Of a DNA stretch of 60,496 bases, positions 40,975 to 50,488 are shown piece after piece; positions within the stretch are counted from its first letter, which is position 1; each line of letters starts with the position of its first letter. The translations under genes and the position numbers were made by a program. The notes under the pieces were generated by a model. That model was not told the origin of the DNA and searched no databases. It was given only the letters and a program-made list of their open reading frames with translations. Origin of the DNA: Brevibacterium sp. UMB1308A (GTDB lineage Bacteria > Actinomycetota > Actinomycetes > Actinomycetales > Brevibacteriaceae); NCBI RefSeq assembly GCF_030230605.1, contig NZ_JASPDO010000016.1, positions 1 through 60,496 of the forward strand. Reading direction: 5' to 3'.

Positions 40975-41802
40975 GTGGCAAATAGGTACAGGATCACCCG
41001 GCTGGGCTTCGATGTCGTGTCTGTTTTTGGTAGCTTGTGGGCCCGCGCTTTGCCCATTCCAGTCATTGTGGCGTTGCTGGGGGAGCGTGGGTACTCTGAG
41101 TCTTCGGTGCGTAACCAGATTGGGCGTATGGTGACGCGCGGTGCGATGCGAGCGGAAAAGGTCGGCAAGTTTGCGGTGGTGTCGTTGGAGCCCCATGTCG
41201 AAGCGAATTTTCTGCAGGTCTCGCCGGCTGCGGTTACGCCGGTGTACGACGGCTCACTGTCGCTGTTGCTATATGAGGTTCCCGAGGTGTCCCGCACCTG
41301 CCGCGACAAATTGCTTTATATTGCGCAACACCACGGGTACGGGAAGTTGCGGTCTGGTGCATTGCTCGGTGTTGTTGACCGTTCACATGAGGTGTTGCCG
41401 TTCGTGGAGTTGCCACAAGATGCCTGGGCTACGGCGACGACGCTTCGCCCTGTCTCACAGCGGCAGGCGCAAGAGCTTGTTGAGCGTGCGTATCGCGTGA
41501 GTGAGAAGGTGCAAGAAATAGAAGGTGTGAGCACGCAGGTTGCGCAGCTTGAGCGCTCATACCGGTCATCGAGTGTGCTTTCGCCGCCAAAGTACTATGA
41601 CGTGTTCTTTACGGCCTCAATGCTGGGTTTTCGGTTACCTTCTTTGCCGGATGAAGTGACAGTAGGCCCTAACCTTGCGGTTGTGCAAGCAAAGCTCATG
41701 AAAACGCTTCTGGAACTACATTCAGTTGCATTACGCGCCTCGGAAAAGGCTGTGGCCAACACGGTTCCCAGCGCGCATCTCATCGAGTATCGTGACCGCT
41801 AG
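40975..41802 (+). CDS. PaaX-family transcriptional regulator
   Basis: A 275-residue protein resembling the PaaX/DUF-type regulators that in other bacteria respond to phenylacetyl-CoA and repress catabolic genes. The N-terminal winged helix reads LPIPVIVALLGERGYSESSVRNQIGRMVTRGAMRAEKVGKF. The middle domain (LLLYEVPEVSRTCRDKLLYIAQHHGYGKLRSGALL) matches the PaaX central fold. The start is GTG at 40975. It lies between rplO and secY, an unusual place. A PaaK-like enzyme occurs about 17 kb downstream, but a link is only a guess. Confidence 0.75.
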   Translation: MANRYRITRLGFDVVSVFGSLWARALPIPVIVALLGERGYSESSVRNQIGRMVTRGAMRAEKVGKFAVVSLEPHVEANFLQVSPAAVTPVYDGSLSLLLYEVPEVSRTCRDKLLYIAQHHGYGKLRSGALLGVVDRSHEVLPFVELPQDAWATATTLRPVSQRQAQELVERAYRVSEKVQEIEGVSTQVAQLERSYRSSSVLSPPKYYDVFFTASMLGFRLPSLPDEVTVGPNLAVVQAKLMKTLLELHSVALRASEKAVANTVPSAHLIEYRDR

Positions 41803-41886
41803 AACATGCTCCGCAATTCTGAATGAGTAGGGGTTGCTGGCGGTTCACGGGAAAAGTTAACTTTCGCGTTACAGTCACAGCTCAAG

Positions 41887-41915
41887 TTACTGATAAAGTG
41901 CTCTGGTACTGTAAT
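41887..41915 (+). promoter_or_regulatory. Possible secY operon promoter
   Basis: TTACTG (41887-41892) and TGTAAT (41910-41915) have a 17-base spacer and lie 50 bases before the secY start. This is consistent with the terminator upstream, which would require secY to have its own promoter. Confidence 0.45.
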
Positions 41916-41964
41916 CGGATTTTTGGGCCACGGTGCGTGCCGTGGCCACTGTTTTGGAGGACTC

Positions 41965-43266
41965 TTGCTCGGCGCAATTGGGCGGGCCTTTCGTACGCCT
42001 GACTTGAGAAACAAACTCCTCTTTACCCTTGGGGTAATTGTTTTGTTCCGGCTCGGAAGCTTTATTCCCGCGCCTGGCATCGACTATTCGCAAGTTCAAA
42101 CTTGTGTTGCCTCACCCGCTCTTGGTCAAGGTGCATTCGGGCTCATCAACCTGTTTAGTGGTGGTGCGCTCCTCAAACTTTCAATCTTTGCTCTGGGAAT
42201 CATGCCGTACATTACGGCCAGCATTATTACGCAGCTTTTGCGTGTGGTGATTCCTCGATTCGAAGCACTGCACAAAGAAGGTGCATCCGGGCAGGCTAAG
42301 CTCACGCAGTACACGCGTTACATGACCATTGCGTTGGCGATTCTTAACGCCACCACCCTGGTGACTACCGTTCGCACGGGTGCCTTGTTCGGCAACGTGG
42401 ACGCGTGTATGAACCTGATTGCGAATGACACGTGGTGGGGCATCTGCATTATTGTGCTGACACTGACCGCTGGTACCGCACTCATCATGTGGATGGGTGA
42501 GCAGATCACTGAGCGCGGTGTTGGTAACGGTATGTCGATCCTGATTTTCACCTCGGTCGCCGCTGGGTTCCCCGCCGCCTTGAACTCGATTCTGACGTCG
42601 AAGGGTATCGACATCTTCGCGATCGTCTTGGCCGTGGGTCTGTTGGTTATCTTGGCCGTGGTGTTCGTTGAACAGTCGCAGCGTCGCATCCCGGTCCAGT
42701 ACGCCAAGCGCATGGTGGGTCGCCGCATGTTCGGTGGCACTTCCACTTACATCCCCATCAAGGTCAACCAGGCCGGTGTTATCCCGGTGATCTTCGCATC
42801 CTCAGTGCTCTACTTGCCAACGCTGATTTCTCAGTTCGGTGACCCGGAAGCCGGGTGGGTGCAGTGGATCAACACTCACCTCACACGAGGTGACCACTGG
42901 ATTTACATTCTCACGTACGCAGTGCTGACGATCTTCTTCGCGTACTTCTATGTTGCGATTACCTTCAACCCTGAAGAAGTCGCCGACAACATGAAGAAGT
43001 ACGGTGGATTCATTCCGGGAATTCGTGCGGGACGGCCCACAGAACAGTACTTGAGTTACGTGCTGACACGCATCACATTCCCTGGTTCGCTGTACCTGAC
43101 CGTGGTTGCTTTGATTCCGCTCATCGCGTTGATTTTGATTGACGCAAACCAGGACTTCCCATTCGGTGGAACGTCGATCCTGATTGTGGTGGGTGTTGGT
43201 CTTGAAACAGTTAAGCAGATCAACAGCCAGATGCAGCAGCGTCACTACGAAGGTTTGCTCAGGTAG
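41965..43266 (+). CDS. secY: Protein translocase subunit SecY
   Basis: A 433-residue channel subunit of the Sec translocon, with about ten membrane helices. The start is TTG at 41965: GGAGGA lies just upstream and the product then begins MLGAIGRAFRTPDLRNKLLF, as in related SecY proteins. Conserved blocks include FSGGALLKLSIFALGIMPYITASI (helix 2 region) and the cytoplasmic loop GRPTEQYLSYVLTRITFPG. adk follows after 21 bases. Confidence 0.97.
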   Translation: MLGAIGRAFRTPDLRNKLLFTLGVIVLFRLGSFIPAPGIDYSQVQTCVASPALGQGAFGLINLFSGGALLKLSIFALGIMPYITASIITQLLRVVIPRFEALHKEGASGQAKLTQYTRYMTIALAILNATTLVTTVRTGALFGNVDACMNLIANDTWWGICIIVLTLTAGTALIMWMGEQITERGVGNGMSILIFTSVAAGFPAALNSILTSKGIDIFAIVLAVGLLVILAVVFVEQSQRRIPVQYAKRMVGRRMFGGTSTYIPIKVNQAGVIPVIFASSVLYLPTLISQFGDPEAGWVQWINTHLTRGDHWIYILTYAVLTIFFAYFYVAITFNPEEVADNMKKYGGFIPGIRAGRPTEQYLSYVLTRITFPGSLYLTVVALIPLIALILIDANQDFPFGGTSILIVVGVGLETVKQINSQMQQRHYEGLLR

Positions 43267-43287
43267 TTCAGAAAGGTAGCTAAAGCT

Positions 43288-43851
43288 ATGCGCATCATTT
43301 TGATTGGTCCCCCTGGGGCAGGAAAAGGTACTCAGGCAGCTCGTTTGAGCGAAAAGCTTGGTATTCCCGCTATTTCGACAGGTGACATTTTCCGTGCCAA
43401 TGTGAAGAACGAAACTGAGTTGGGCAAGACCGCTAAGCGTTACATGGACGCTGGCGAGTATGTTCCTGACGAGGTGACGAACTCCATGGTGCAGGACCGT
43501 CTCAACCAGGACGACACGGCAAACGGTTTCATGCTCGACGGCTACCCACGTACTGAGGCTCAGGTCCATGAACTCGACCGCATGCTGAAGGAAACTTCGC
43601 AGGAACTGGATCACGTGGTTGAGCTAACCGCTGACACTGACGAAATTGTGGCGCGACTGCTTGCTCGTGCACAGATCGAAAAGCGCGCCGACGACACCGA
43701 AGACGTGATCCGTCACCGCCTGGACGTGTACGTCGAGCAGACGCAGCCACTCACTGACATCTACCAAGAGCGCGGACTGTTGCGTAAGGTTGACGGTCTG
43801 GGCGAAATCGACGAGGTCACTGACCGCGTTCTCAAAGCTTTAGGAGTGTAA
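43288..43851 (+). CDS. adk: Adenylate kinase
   Basis: A 187-residue enzyme interconverting ATP+AMP and 2 ADP. It has the P-loop GPPGAGKGTQA, the AMP site STGDIFRAN, and DGYPRTEAQ with the catalytic Arg. The LID is short (short-form adenylate kinase, as in Mycobacterium), without a zinc finger. Its stop overlaps the map ATG by one base. Confidence 0.98.
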   Translation: MRIILIGPPGAGKGTQAARLSEKLGIPAISTGDIFRANVKNETELGKTAKRYMDAGEYVPDEVTNSMVQDRLNQDDTANGFMLDGYPRTEAQVHELDRMLKETSQELDHVVELTADTDEIVARLLARAQIEKRADDTEDVIRHRLDVYVEQTQPLTDIYQERGLLRKVDGLGEIDEVTDRVLKALGV

Positions 43852-44675
43852 TGTTCGGTTCCAAAGTGGAACTGAAATCGGACAAAGAAATCGCGCTCAT
43901 GCGGAAAGCTGGGCTCGTATCGCGGGCGGCTCTGGAAGCCGCCCGTTCGGTTTTGGTTCCGGGAGTTACCACCGCCGAGGTCGACGCGGCTTCCGCACAG
44001 GCGATCGCTGACGCTGGCGCCACCTCCAATTTCTTGGGGTATTACGGCTATCCGGCCACCGTGTGTATCTCTGTGAATGAAGAGATTGTTCATGGGATCC
44101 CAGGTGACCGCGTGATCCGTGAGGGTGACCTGGTTTCCGTTGACGGTGGTGCGATTGTTGACGGCTGGCATGGTGACAATGCGTTTACCACGATCGTGGG
44201 TGATGGTGGGGATCCTGCTGACCAGCGTTTGTCTGATGTGACCGAGGAATCAATGTGGGCTGGTATCGCTGCGTTTGCTTCCGCTAAGCGGATTGGTGAC
44301 GTTGGTGCAGCGATTGAGGGTTACATCATGGATGTGGCACCGGATCTTTCTGTTGTGGAAGATTTCACTGGCCATGGAATTGGCACGCAAATGCACATGG
44401 AGCCCGAAGTCCTGAATTATGGGGCTAAGAATCGTGGCCCCCGGGTTCGTCCCGGAATGGTGATCTGTATTGAACCAATTGTGGTGCGCGGTGATCAGGC
44501 GAACACCACACTGGATGACGAATGGACGGTCATAACTAACGACGGTTCACGTGCAGCTCACTGGGAGAACACGGTCGCAATGCACCAGAACGGTATCTGG
44601 GTTTTGACTGAGCCAGACGGGGGAGAAGCGCGCCTGGCGCCTTATGGTGTTACCCCTGTTCCACTGCCTGAATAG
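43851..44675 (+). CDS. map: Methionine aminopeptidase type I
   Basis: A 274-residue enzyme that removes the initiator methionine. The dinuclear metal ligands are visible in VDGGAIVDGWHGDNAFT (two Asp), FTGHGIGTQMHMEPE (His), IEPIVV (Glu) and NDGSRAAHWENTV (Glu). SVNEEIVHGIP carries the substrate-site His. It overlaps adk. It is followed not by infA but by a 7-kb accessory block. Confidence 0.98.
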   Translation: MFGSKVELKSDKEIALMRKAGLVSRAALEAARSVLVPGVTTAEVDAASAQAIADAGATSNFLGYYGYPATVCISVNEEIVHGIPGDRVIREGDLVSVDGGAIVDGWHGDNAFTTIVGDGGDPADQRLSDVTEESMWAGIAAFASAKRIGDVGAAIEGYIMDVAPDLSVVEDFTGHGIGTQMHMEPEVLNYGAKNRGPRVRPGMVICIEPIVVRGDQANTTLDDEWTVITNDGSRAAHWENTVAMHQNGIWVLTEPDGGEARLAPYGVTPVPLPE

Positions 44676-44750
44676 GGCGCAGCCCTGAGGCGCTCACGAC
44701 AAAATATGAAAAAATCGTGACGAGCTTCACAGAAGCCGGTCAGAATGTTT

Positions 44751-44756
44751 TAAGAT
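44751..44756 (+). promoter_or_regulatory. -10 element placing the hydrolase gene on a leaderless transcript
   Basis: TAAGAT ends seven bases before the ATG at 44764, and there is no Shine-Dalgarno sequence. This spacing is the signature of leaderless genes in actinobacteria. Confidence 0.5.
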
Positions 44757-44763
44757 CGGTTTC

Positions 44764-47574
44764 ATGACACAAAATCAATTGCAACGGCGGAGGCGCGGTG
44801 TCGGCGCCTTCGCCTTTATTTCGTCCCTGTCCCTCGCAGTAACCATGGGTGCGCTCCCCGCGCAGGCACAACCCACCGAAAAAACGCCGAATCAGGATTC
44901 GGCAACGGAAGCTGCACAGACCCCCGGCGTTTCGGAAGAAGCGCAGGAACTTGCCGAACCCCGCGCCCCGGAAGAAAGGGCGGCACCTGAGGACACCTCG
45001 GGAGCGGAACCAGCCGAAACCCCCGCCAACCCTGACGCTGAGGGCGCGGCTAAAAAACAAACCCGTGTCAACGGAGGCGAAGCCCCAGATGACGACGCTG
45101 CAGAACCAGCTGACGACGCTCTAGATAAGTACTACCCAGAGCTCGCTAAGAAAATGTTCGACCCCGACGGTGACGGAAAGTACAAAATCACCGAACCAGT
45201 CAAAGGCGGCAAAGGTGCCGGAAACATTCCTTCCGGGCTTGAGAAGTACTACAACCAGAAGGTTGACTTCTCGCCTGAAAACTGTGAAGCGCTGGGCTAT
45301 GGCACCTACGAATCCAGAATTGGGCGTAAGGCTGAATGCGGCTACATGATTGCGCCGATCGACGTGAACGACGCCAGCAAGGGCAACATTGCCATTGCAG
45401 TCATGAAGGTCAAGTCGGGGAAGCTTGATGAAAACGGCAAGTTCACGCCCACCAAATCCAAGGGTTCGGTCATGTGGAACCCAGGCGGTCCGGGCGGTTC
45501 CGGAATGACCATGTCGGTCGTTGGCGCCTTGTACGACCCTGAACTGGCTGAAGACTTCGACATGATCGGTTTTGACCCCCGCGGAACCGGTTCTTCCATG
45601 CCGTTCTCACAGTGCTCGTCTGACAAGCAGATTGACGAAGACCGTGAATCCAACTCGTTCGGAATGGACCTTGAAGAGGCTGAAAAGGACCTGAACGACC
45701 GTGCGAAGCGATACACGGACGACTGCTTTAACAACACCGGAAAGCTTTTCGACCTGGGCAAGGCCACTCAGCAAGACGTCATGGAGCACTTGGGAACCTG
45801 GGACGCTGTTGGCGACCTGGACCTGCTCCGTTCGATCACTGGTGACGACAAGCTCAACTACGTTGGGTTCTCCTACGGAACTCGCTTGGGTTATGTCTAC
45901 GCGCAGAAGTACGGTGCGAACGTTGGGAAACTGGTTCTCGACGGTGTTGTTGACCCAGGTAACGTCGACAAGGCTGCAATCGAGTCGCTGAAGCAGATCA
46001 ACCAGCGTTCTGACCGTTACCTCAGCAAGAAGGTCGCAGCCGACGCTCCTGTTGATGACTCGGACTTCACCGACGACCAGAAGGACACGATTGCACAGGG
46101 TGCCGGATTCCAAGGCACGTTCGAGCAGTTCGCACTGGACTGCTCCGAAAAGGGTGCAGAAGGTAAGACCTACGGCGAACTGTGGCCAGAGTTTGCGGAA
46201 ACTGAACTTGCAGACCAGCCATTCTCGTGTGCTTTGGGTGACGGAATCACTGACACCAAGAAGCTCACTGAAGCGAACGCTAAGCTCCTGCAGACCCTGG
46301 AAAGCGCAAACGGCGGTAAGGGTCTCCCTACCGGACAGCCAAACGACAACCGTATGGTGTCATTCGCTGACGGACGTCAGGGTGTTTTCCAGGCCCTGTA
46401 CTCCGAATCGCTGTGGTCACAGCTCAACGTTGCTCTGAACGAACTGAAGGCAGGAAAGTCTGCCGGTGGTCTGATGATCCTGGCTGACCAGTACATGGAC
46501 CGCGACGAAGAGGGCCACTACGCCCCAATGTTGCAGGCGTTTACCAACATCCGTTGTACTGACTCGAACTCGAAGGGTGATATGCCTTCGAAGGATCTGA
46601 TCCGTCGTTTCGCTCAGGCGTATGACGAGGCTGCACCGTTCCAGGCAGCAACGGTTGCTCCCGGTGTGTACGACTACTGTGACTTCTGGAAGTTCAAGGG
46701 AACCCTACCTGGTCCTGAAAAGCTGACCAAGGTTCCGAACATTCTGGTGATCTCGACGTCTCACGACTCGGCTACCCCGTACGACTCGGGTGTGAAGCTC
46801 GCACGTCTGATCGACGGAACCCTGTTGAGCGTTTCGGGTGCTTCGCACACCTCGTTCATCTCTGGTGACGAAGAAAAGATCTGTGTTGACGAAACGGTCA
46901 ACGACTTCTTCAAGAAGGGGATTGTTCCAGAAGACGGCGACTTTGGCGCAAAGCTTAAGAAGCCTGACACTGCTAAGGACGACCTGGGTAACACCGTTAC
47001 GTTTAACACCCGTTGCAAGGTTCAAACGTTCCGCGAGTCGTCGTTCTCGACCTCAACGTCGAAAGCGCACGCAGGTGAAAAGATCGGTTACATGTTTGGT
47101 CACTACAACTCGGAAGCTGACTACAGCATCCGCGTAGGTGACGAAACTGTTGCGACCGTGAAGGCCGACAACGGAGGTAACGGTGCTGGAACCTTCACCC
47201 TGCCTGCAAGCCTGAAGCCTGGAACCGTGAAGGTTTCGCTGGTGGACGCTGACGGCAAGGTAGTTGCAACCCGTGACCTTGAAATCATGAAGGCAGAACA
47301 GCCTAAGGAAGACGACCCTGAGTCCGGCGGAAACGTCGACGATGGCAAGGACGGCTCTGACAAGGGCGACAAGGGTGGTTCCTCTGATAAAGATGGCGAC
47401 AAGGGCGGCTCGTCCGATAAGGGCGACGGTAAGGGATCTAACGACTCCAACGCCAACGGCTCGATGCCACGTACCGGTGCCGAACTTGGATTCCAGGCAG
47501 GAATTGCTCTGATCCTCGTGGCAGCTGGTGCAGGTGCGGTTGTAGTAGCTCGCAAGCGTAAGCAGCAGCACTAG
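44764..47574 (+). CDS. Wall-anchored SlpD/tripeptidyl-aminopeptidase-type hydrolase
   Basis: A 936-residue secreted alpha/beta-hydrolase. A signal peptide (QRRRRGVGAF, hydrophobic core, cleavage after AQA near residue 36) precedes a Glu/Pro-rich spacer to about residue 115. The oxyanion block WNPGGPGGSGM and DPRGTGSS are followed by the nucleophile elbow GFSYGTRLG (Ser near residue 370). A C-terminal TAP-like domain includes the catalytic Asp region SHDSATPYDSG and His in SGASHTSFISG. After a Ser/Asp/Gly/Lys-rich linker comes MPRTG at about residue 901, a hydrophobic helix and a basic tail, an LPxTG variant with Met in place of Leu. The family removes tripeptides or dipeptides from peptide N-termini. 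Wall anchoring of such an enzyme is unusual. Confidence 0.9.
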   Translation: MTQNQLQRRRRGVGAFAFISSLSLAVTMGALPAQAQPTEKTPNQDSATEAAQTPGVSEEAQELAEPRAPEERAAPEDTSGAEPAETPANPDAEGAAKKQTRVNGGEAPDDDAAEPADDALDKYYPELAKKMFDPDGDGKYKITEPVKGGKGAGNIPSGLEKYYNQKVDFSPENCEALGYGTYESRIGRKAECGYMIAPIDVNDASKGNIAIAVMKVKSGKLDENGKFTPTKSKGSVMWNPGGPGGSGMTMSVVGALYDPELAEDFDMIGFDPRGTGSSMPFSQCSSDKQIDEDRESNSFGMDLEEAEKDLNDRAKRYTDDCFNNTGKLFDLGKATQQDVMEHLGTWDAVGDLDLLRSITGDDKLNYVGFSYGTRLGYVYAQKYGANVGKLVLDGVVDPGNVDKAAIESLKQINQRSDRYLSKKVAADAPVDDSDFTDDQKDTIAQGAGFQGTFEQFALDCSEKGAEGKTYGELWPEFAETELADQPFSCALGDGITDTKKLTEANAKLLQTLESANGGKGLPTGQPNDNRMVSFADGRQGVFQALYSESLWSQLNVALNELKAGKSAGGLMILADQYMDRDEEGHYAPMLQAFTNIRCTDSNSKGDMPSKDLIRRFAQAYDEAAPFQAATVAPGVYDYCDFWKFKGTLPGPEKLTKVPNILVISTSHDSATPYDSGVKLARLIDGTLLSVSGASHTSFISGDEEKICVDETVNDFFKKGIVPEDGDFGAKLKKPDTAKDDLGNTVTFNTRCKVQTFRESSFSTSTSKAHAGEKIGYMFGHYNSEADYSIRVGDETVATVKADNGGNGAGTFTLPASLKPGTVKVSLVDADGKVVATRDLEIMKAEQPKEDDPESGGNVDDGKDGSDKGDKGGSSDKDGDKGGSSDKGDGKGSNDSNANGSMPRTGAELGFQAGIALILVAAGAGAVVVARKRKQQH

Positions 47575-47598
47575 TAAGTAGTACATAGCTCAAACCGT

Positions 47599-47631
47599 CA
47601 GTGGACCTAAGCGATATGCTTGGGTCCACTG
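47599..47631. other. Inverted repeat upstream of META lipoprotein gene
   Basis: A 14-bp stem with one wobble (47599-47612 with 47618-47631) lies between the hydrolase stop and the lipoprotein start at 47649. Without a T run it may be a weak terminator or a regulator site. Confidence 0.5.
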
Positions 47632-47648
47632 ATGCGTTAGGGGCGAAA

Positions 47649-48062
47649 ATGCGTGGTGTATGGGCCGTACTGATTGCAGGCATCTTACTTTTGGCTGGCT
47701 GTTCGCAAGGCAATAGTGACAATCAATTTGGTGGAACCGAGGGAACGGAGAGCTCGGACACCAACCAGTCGCGGATTCTTGGGCGTTGGGAGGCTCGTGA
47801 AAAAGGCGGTGCCTTTTTAGAGTTCCACGAAGACGGAACAGTCCAAGGAAGTACCGGTTGCAACGGGATTCTCACTCGGTATTCCATGAACAGCGACCCA
47901 GAGCGCAACGCGGCGCGTCTCGAGGACTACGCAACTACCTTACGAGGCTGCCCAGACGTTGATGAGTGGTTGGCCGAGGGGCGTGAAGTCGAATTCGACG
48001 ACACCCAGATGACGGTGAAAGATCACAGCGGTAAGGAAGTTGGCAAGCTGTTCCGCTCATAA
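47649..48062 (+). CDS. META/HslJ-like domain lipoprotein
   Basis: A 137-residue putative lipoprotein. The signal peptide MRGVWAVLIAGILLLAGC ends in a good lipobox (LAGC, Cys 18). The mature part has the META pattern: RWEA..., FLEFHEDGTVQGSTGCNGI with the conserved Gly-Cys-Asn, and a late GCPDVDEWL segment. HslJ-type proteins contribute to stress or drug tolerance elsewhere; here the role is unknown. I chose ATG 47649 because the lipoprotein signal starts there, with AGGGGCG upstream. Confidence 0.8.
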   Translation: MRGVWAVLIAGILLLAGCSQGNSDNQFGGTEGTESSDTNQSRILGRWEAREKGGAFLEFHEDGTVQGSTGCNGILTRYSMNSDPERNAARLEDYATTLRGCPDVDEWLAEGREVEFDDTQMTVKDHSGKEVGKLFRS

Positions 48063-48241
48063 AGTAGCGGCGCGCATCGCAAGTCATCTTGGCATTGTGG
48101 GCATTCTGAAAAATGCCGTGAACAAAATGACCGAAACTTTCCATCAGGTGATGTGCGTGACAGTATGGTCGAGTCCAAGTATGTATCACGTGTTGTGTGC
48201 ACGAGCGCGCAACTCACTGATAAAGATGTGGAGAAAACTAT

Positions 48242-50371
48242 ATGGGTGTAACGCCTTCTAAGCGACTGATCTCTTTTGGCGCTGCTCTGGCCGTTGGGTT
48301 CGCTGGCGTAGCTACGACGGGAACAGCATCCTTTGCTTCCGAAGCTGCGGTTGCCGGTGCACAGTTTGAGTCAAACGGCGACAAGCTTGCTAAAGACTCC
48401 AAGGTGAAGGGTTATGCCCGAGGTGAAGACGACAAAGTCTTGATCTTCAAAGTCAAAGGCGACAAGCTCGGCAAAGATGCCGAAAAGTTCATCCGTAGCC
48501 ACAAGAATGTGGAAGTTGTTGAACTCGACAAGCCTGCGGCGTTCGCATCTGGTGGCCAGGTGGTTGCGGGCCACCCAACTCTCATGTCGAATGACACGGG
48601 TTCGGAAGCGGCTGTGTGTTCCGCCGGTTTTGCGCTCCTCTCAAAGAAGTTCACGCCCCAAATTTCCACAGCCGGTCACTGCACTGCGGCCAACATCGGT
48701 GCCGGGAACAACATGACGATCGGAACAGCGACGAAGTTGCTGTGGGCCGACCCCACGGAATCGCCTGCAGTAGGTGGAAAAGGTGAAAAGGGCAACGACC
48801 TGGTAACGGGCGCAATCAAGAGCTTCCAGATGGGAGCTCCGGGGCAAAAGAACCCTGATTACAGCCTGCCTAAAGGTGCAGACGAGTACAAAAACGGCGA
48901 GAAATACATTGACTTCGGTGTTTACGACCTGAAGACGTTTGAAGGCGTATACCCACGCGTGACCAAGTGGAAAGATCCATCCGATCTGATCGCAGACAGC
49001 ATTCCGGTGCAGAAGATCCAAGATGCCAAGCCTGGTGACACGGTTGCACGTTCGGGACGCACCACCGGCTTTGACTCAGGGAAAATTGAGTATTCCGGTT
49101 GGCTGAACGTTCAGGGGCGCATGGTTAAGGGCTTCGGCGGATACATGAAAGGTAAGCCGGGGGACTCTGGTGGGCCTGCCATCACTCAGGAAGGTGGCGC
49201 AGCTGGTGTCTTGTCCGCGTACTCAACCTCAGAGGACGGAAAAAACCTCGCGTGGTTCTCTGACCTCCGCAACGACCTCGACCAGATTGGTGACGGGGCA
49301 CGCGTTCTCGTGGAGAAAGAACCTGCGCTTGACGGTGCAAAAGCTGCTTCTGCAAAGAGCGGGCCTAAGGGACTGACAAAGGGTGCAAAAGCTGCTGCTG
49401 ACCCAGTTTCAACCAAGGTCGAAGAGGGTGGAAGCCTCAGCGGCAAAGCCGACTCGATGTTCACGGGTGGATCCTTTGTCCTCGAAGATGGCACCGAGGT
49501 TCCAGTTACTGTGAAGGACGGCAAGTGGTCGTTCAAGGCTCCTGGCAAGGCGGGTGAAAAGGCCACAGGCAAACTCTTCCTGCACACCAAACACGAGGTC
49601 TCCCTGCCACTGGCAATTTCCTACACGGTGACTAAGGCTTCAGACAAGCCAACGCCTGAACCTACTCAGGAACCAACGCAGAAGCCGACGCAGGAACCTA
49701 CTCAGAAGCCAACTCAGGAGCCGACGCAGAAGCCAACCCAGAAACCGACTCAGAAGCCTGAGCCAACGCAGAAGCCGACTCAGGAACCTACCCAAAAGCC
49801 AACGCAGAAACCTACTCAGAAGCCAACCCAGAAGCCGACGGAAAAGCCCATTGAGGATGTTAAGACCACGCTGACGGTTGACCCTGAGCGCATCGACGTT
49901 GACAAGTTCGCTGGTGACGGTAAGAAGGACGACAAAGTTGGTGTCAGCTACAGCGTCAAGGGCCTGAAGCCGGGAACCAAGGTAACGTTCCAGACCTTGT
50001 TCGGTGGAAAGGTTGTTCGCGAAACCTCCGGTGTCGCAGATGAAAACGGTGTAGCTGTTGCCCGCGTGTGGGGCGAGTCCGGCCCACGTGAAGGCTTCCT
50101 CGGTAAGTACTCGGTCATCGCGAAGTTCGACGAATCAGAACTGACTGGCAAGTTCGAGGTTGTTGATGACACCGCCAAGCCTGGCGACAAGGGCAACCAG
50201 GGTGACAACAGCAACCCAGGTCACAACAACAACGACGACAAGTCCGGAAACAAGGGCACAAACGTTCTGCCTCGCACAGGTACGTCTGCGCTTGCAGCTA
50301 CCGGAGTGGCAATTGGAATGATCGCCGTTGGTGGTGGCCTGATTGCAGCTTCACGTCGCCGTAAGGCATAA
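48242..50371 (+). CDS. Wall-anchored trypsin-like (S1) serine protease
   Basis: A 709-residue secreted protein. The signal peptide ends near residue 30 (TASFAS-EA). A pro-region is followed by a chymotrypsin-fold domain. The catalytic His is in STAGHCTA (about residue 145), the candidate Asp is in YIDFGVYDL (about 223) and the Ser is in [10 protein letters not shown] (about 308). One Cys pair (VCSAG and GHCT) could form the disulfide next to the His. Then follow a beta-sandwich-like segment, a Pro-Thr-Gln/Lys stalk (about residues 475-540), another Ig-like segment and LPRTG at residue 676 with helix and RRRKA tail. TGGAGAAAAC precedes the ATG. Substrate unknown; maturation of surface proteins is a possibility. 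Confidence 0.9.
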   Translation: MGVTPSKRLISFGAALAVGFAGVATTGTASFASEAAVAGAQFESNGDKLAKDSKVKGYARGEDDKVLIFKVKGDKLGKDAEKFIRSHKNVEVVELDKPAAFASGGQVVAGHPTLMSNDTGSEAAVCSAGFALLSKKFTPQISTAGHCTAANIGAGNNMTIGTATKLLWADPTESPAVGGKGEKGNDLVTGAIKSFQMGAPGQKNPDYSLPKGADEYKNGEKYIDFGVYDLKTFEGVYPRVTKWKDPSDLIADSIPVQKIQDAKPGDTVARSGRTTGFDSGKIEYSGWLNVQGRMVKGFGGYMKGKPGDSGGPAITQEGGAAGVLSAYSTSEDGKNLAWFSDLRNDLDQIGDGARVLVEKEPALDGAKAASAKSGPKGLTKGAKAAADPVSTKVEEGGSLSGKADSMFTGGSFVLEDGTEVPVTVKDGKWSFKAPGKAGEKATGKLFLHTKHEVSLPLAISYTVTKASDKPTPEPTQEPTQKPTQEPTQKPTQEPTQKPTQKPTQKPEPTQKPTQEPTQKPTQKPTQKPTQKPTEKPIEDVKTTLTVDPERIDVDKFAGDGKKDDKVGVSYSVKGLKPGTKVTFQTLFGGKVVRETSGVADENGVAVARVWGESGPREGFLGKYSVIAKFDESELTGKFEVVDDTAKPGDKGNQGDNSNPGHNNNDDKSGNKGTNVLPRTGTSALAATGVAIGMIAVGGGLIAASRRRKA
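49645..49850 (+). repeat. Pro-Thr stalk repeat of the serine protease
   Basis: Short in-frame units encode PTQEPTQK and PTQKPTQK. The stalk holds the catalytic domain away from the wall anchor. The base sequence varies at third positions, so it is selected at the protein level. Confidence 0.85.
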
Positions 50372-50427
50372 AGCGTAAGCGCAAAGGCATAAAACGCCAC
50401 GCGTAAACCGCGAGGTCGCGCACATAA

Positions 50428-50460
50428 CAGAGGCGGGAAGGACAATCCTTCCCGCCTCTG
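50428..50460. terminator. Bidirectional terminator between protease genes
   Basis: A perfect 15-bp stem (50428-50442 with 50446-50460) with a 3-base loop lies between the convergent serine protease and calpain-like genes. It lacks a long T run on either side. Confidence 0.75.
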
Positions 50461-50488
50461 GCGTATTCACGAAAACCACGTGCGCGAA

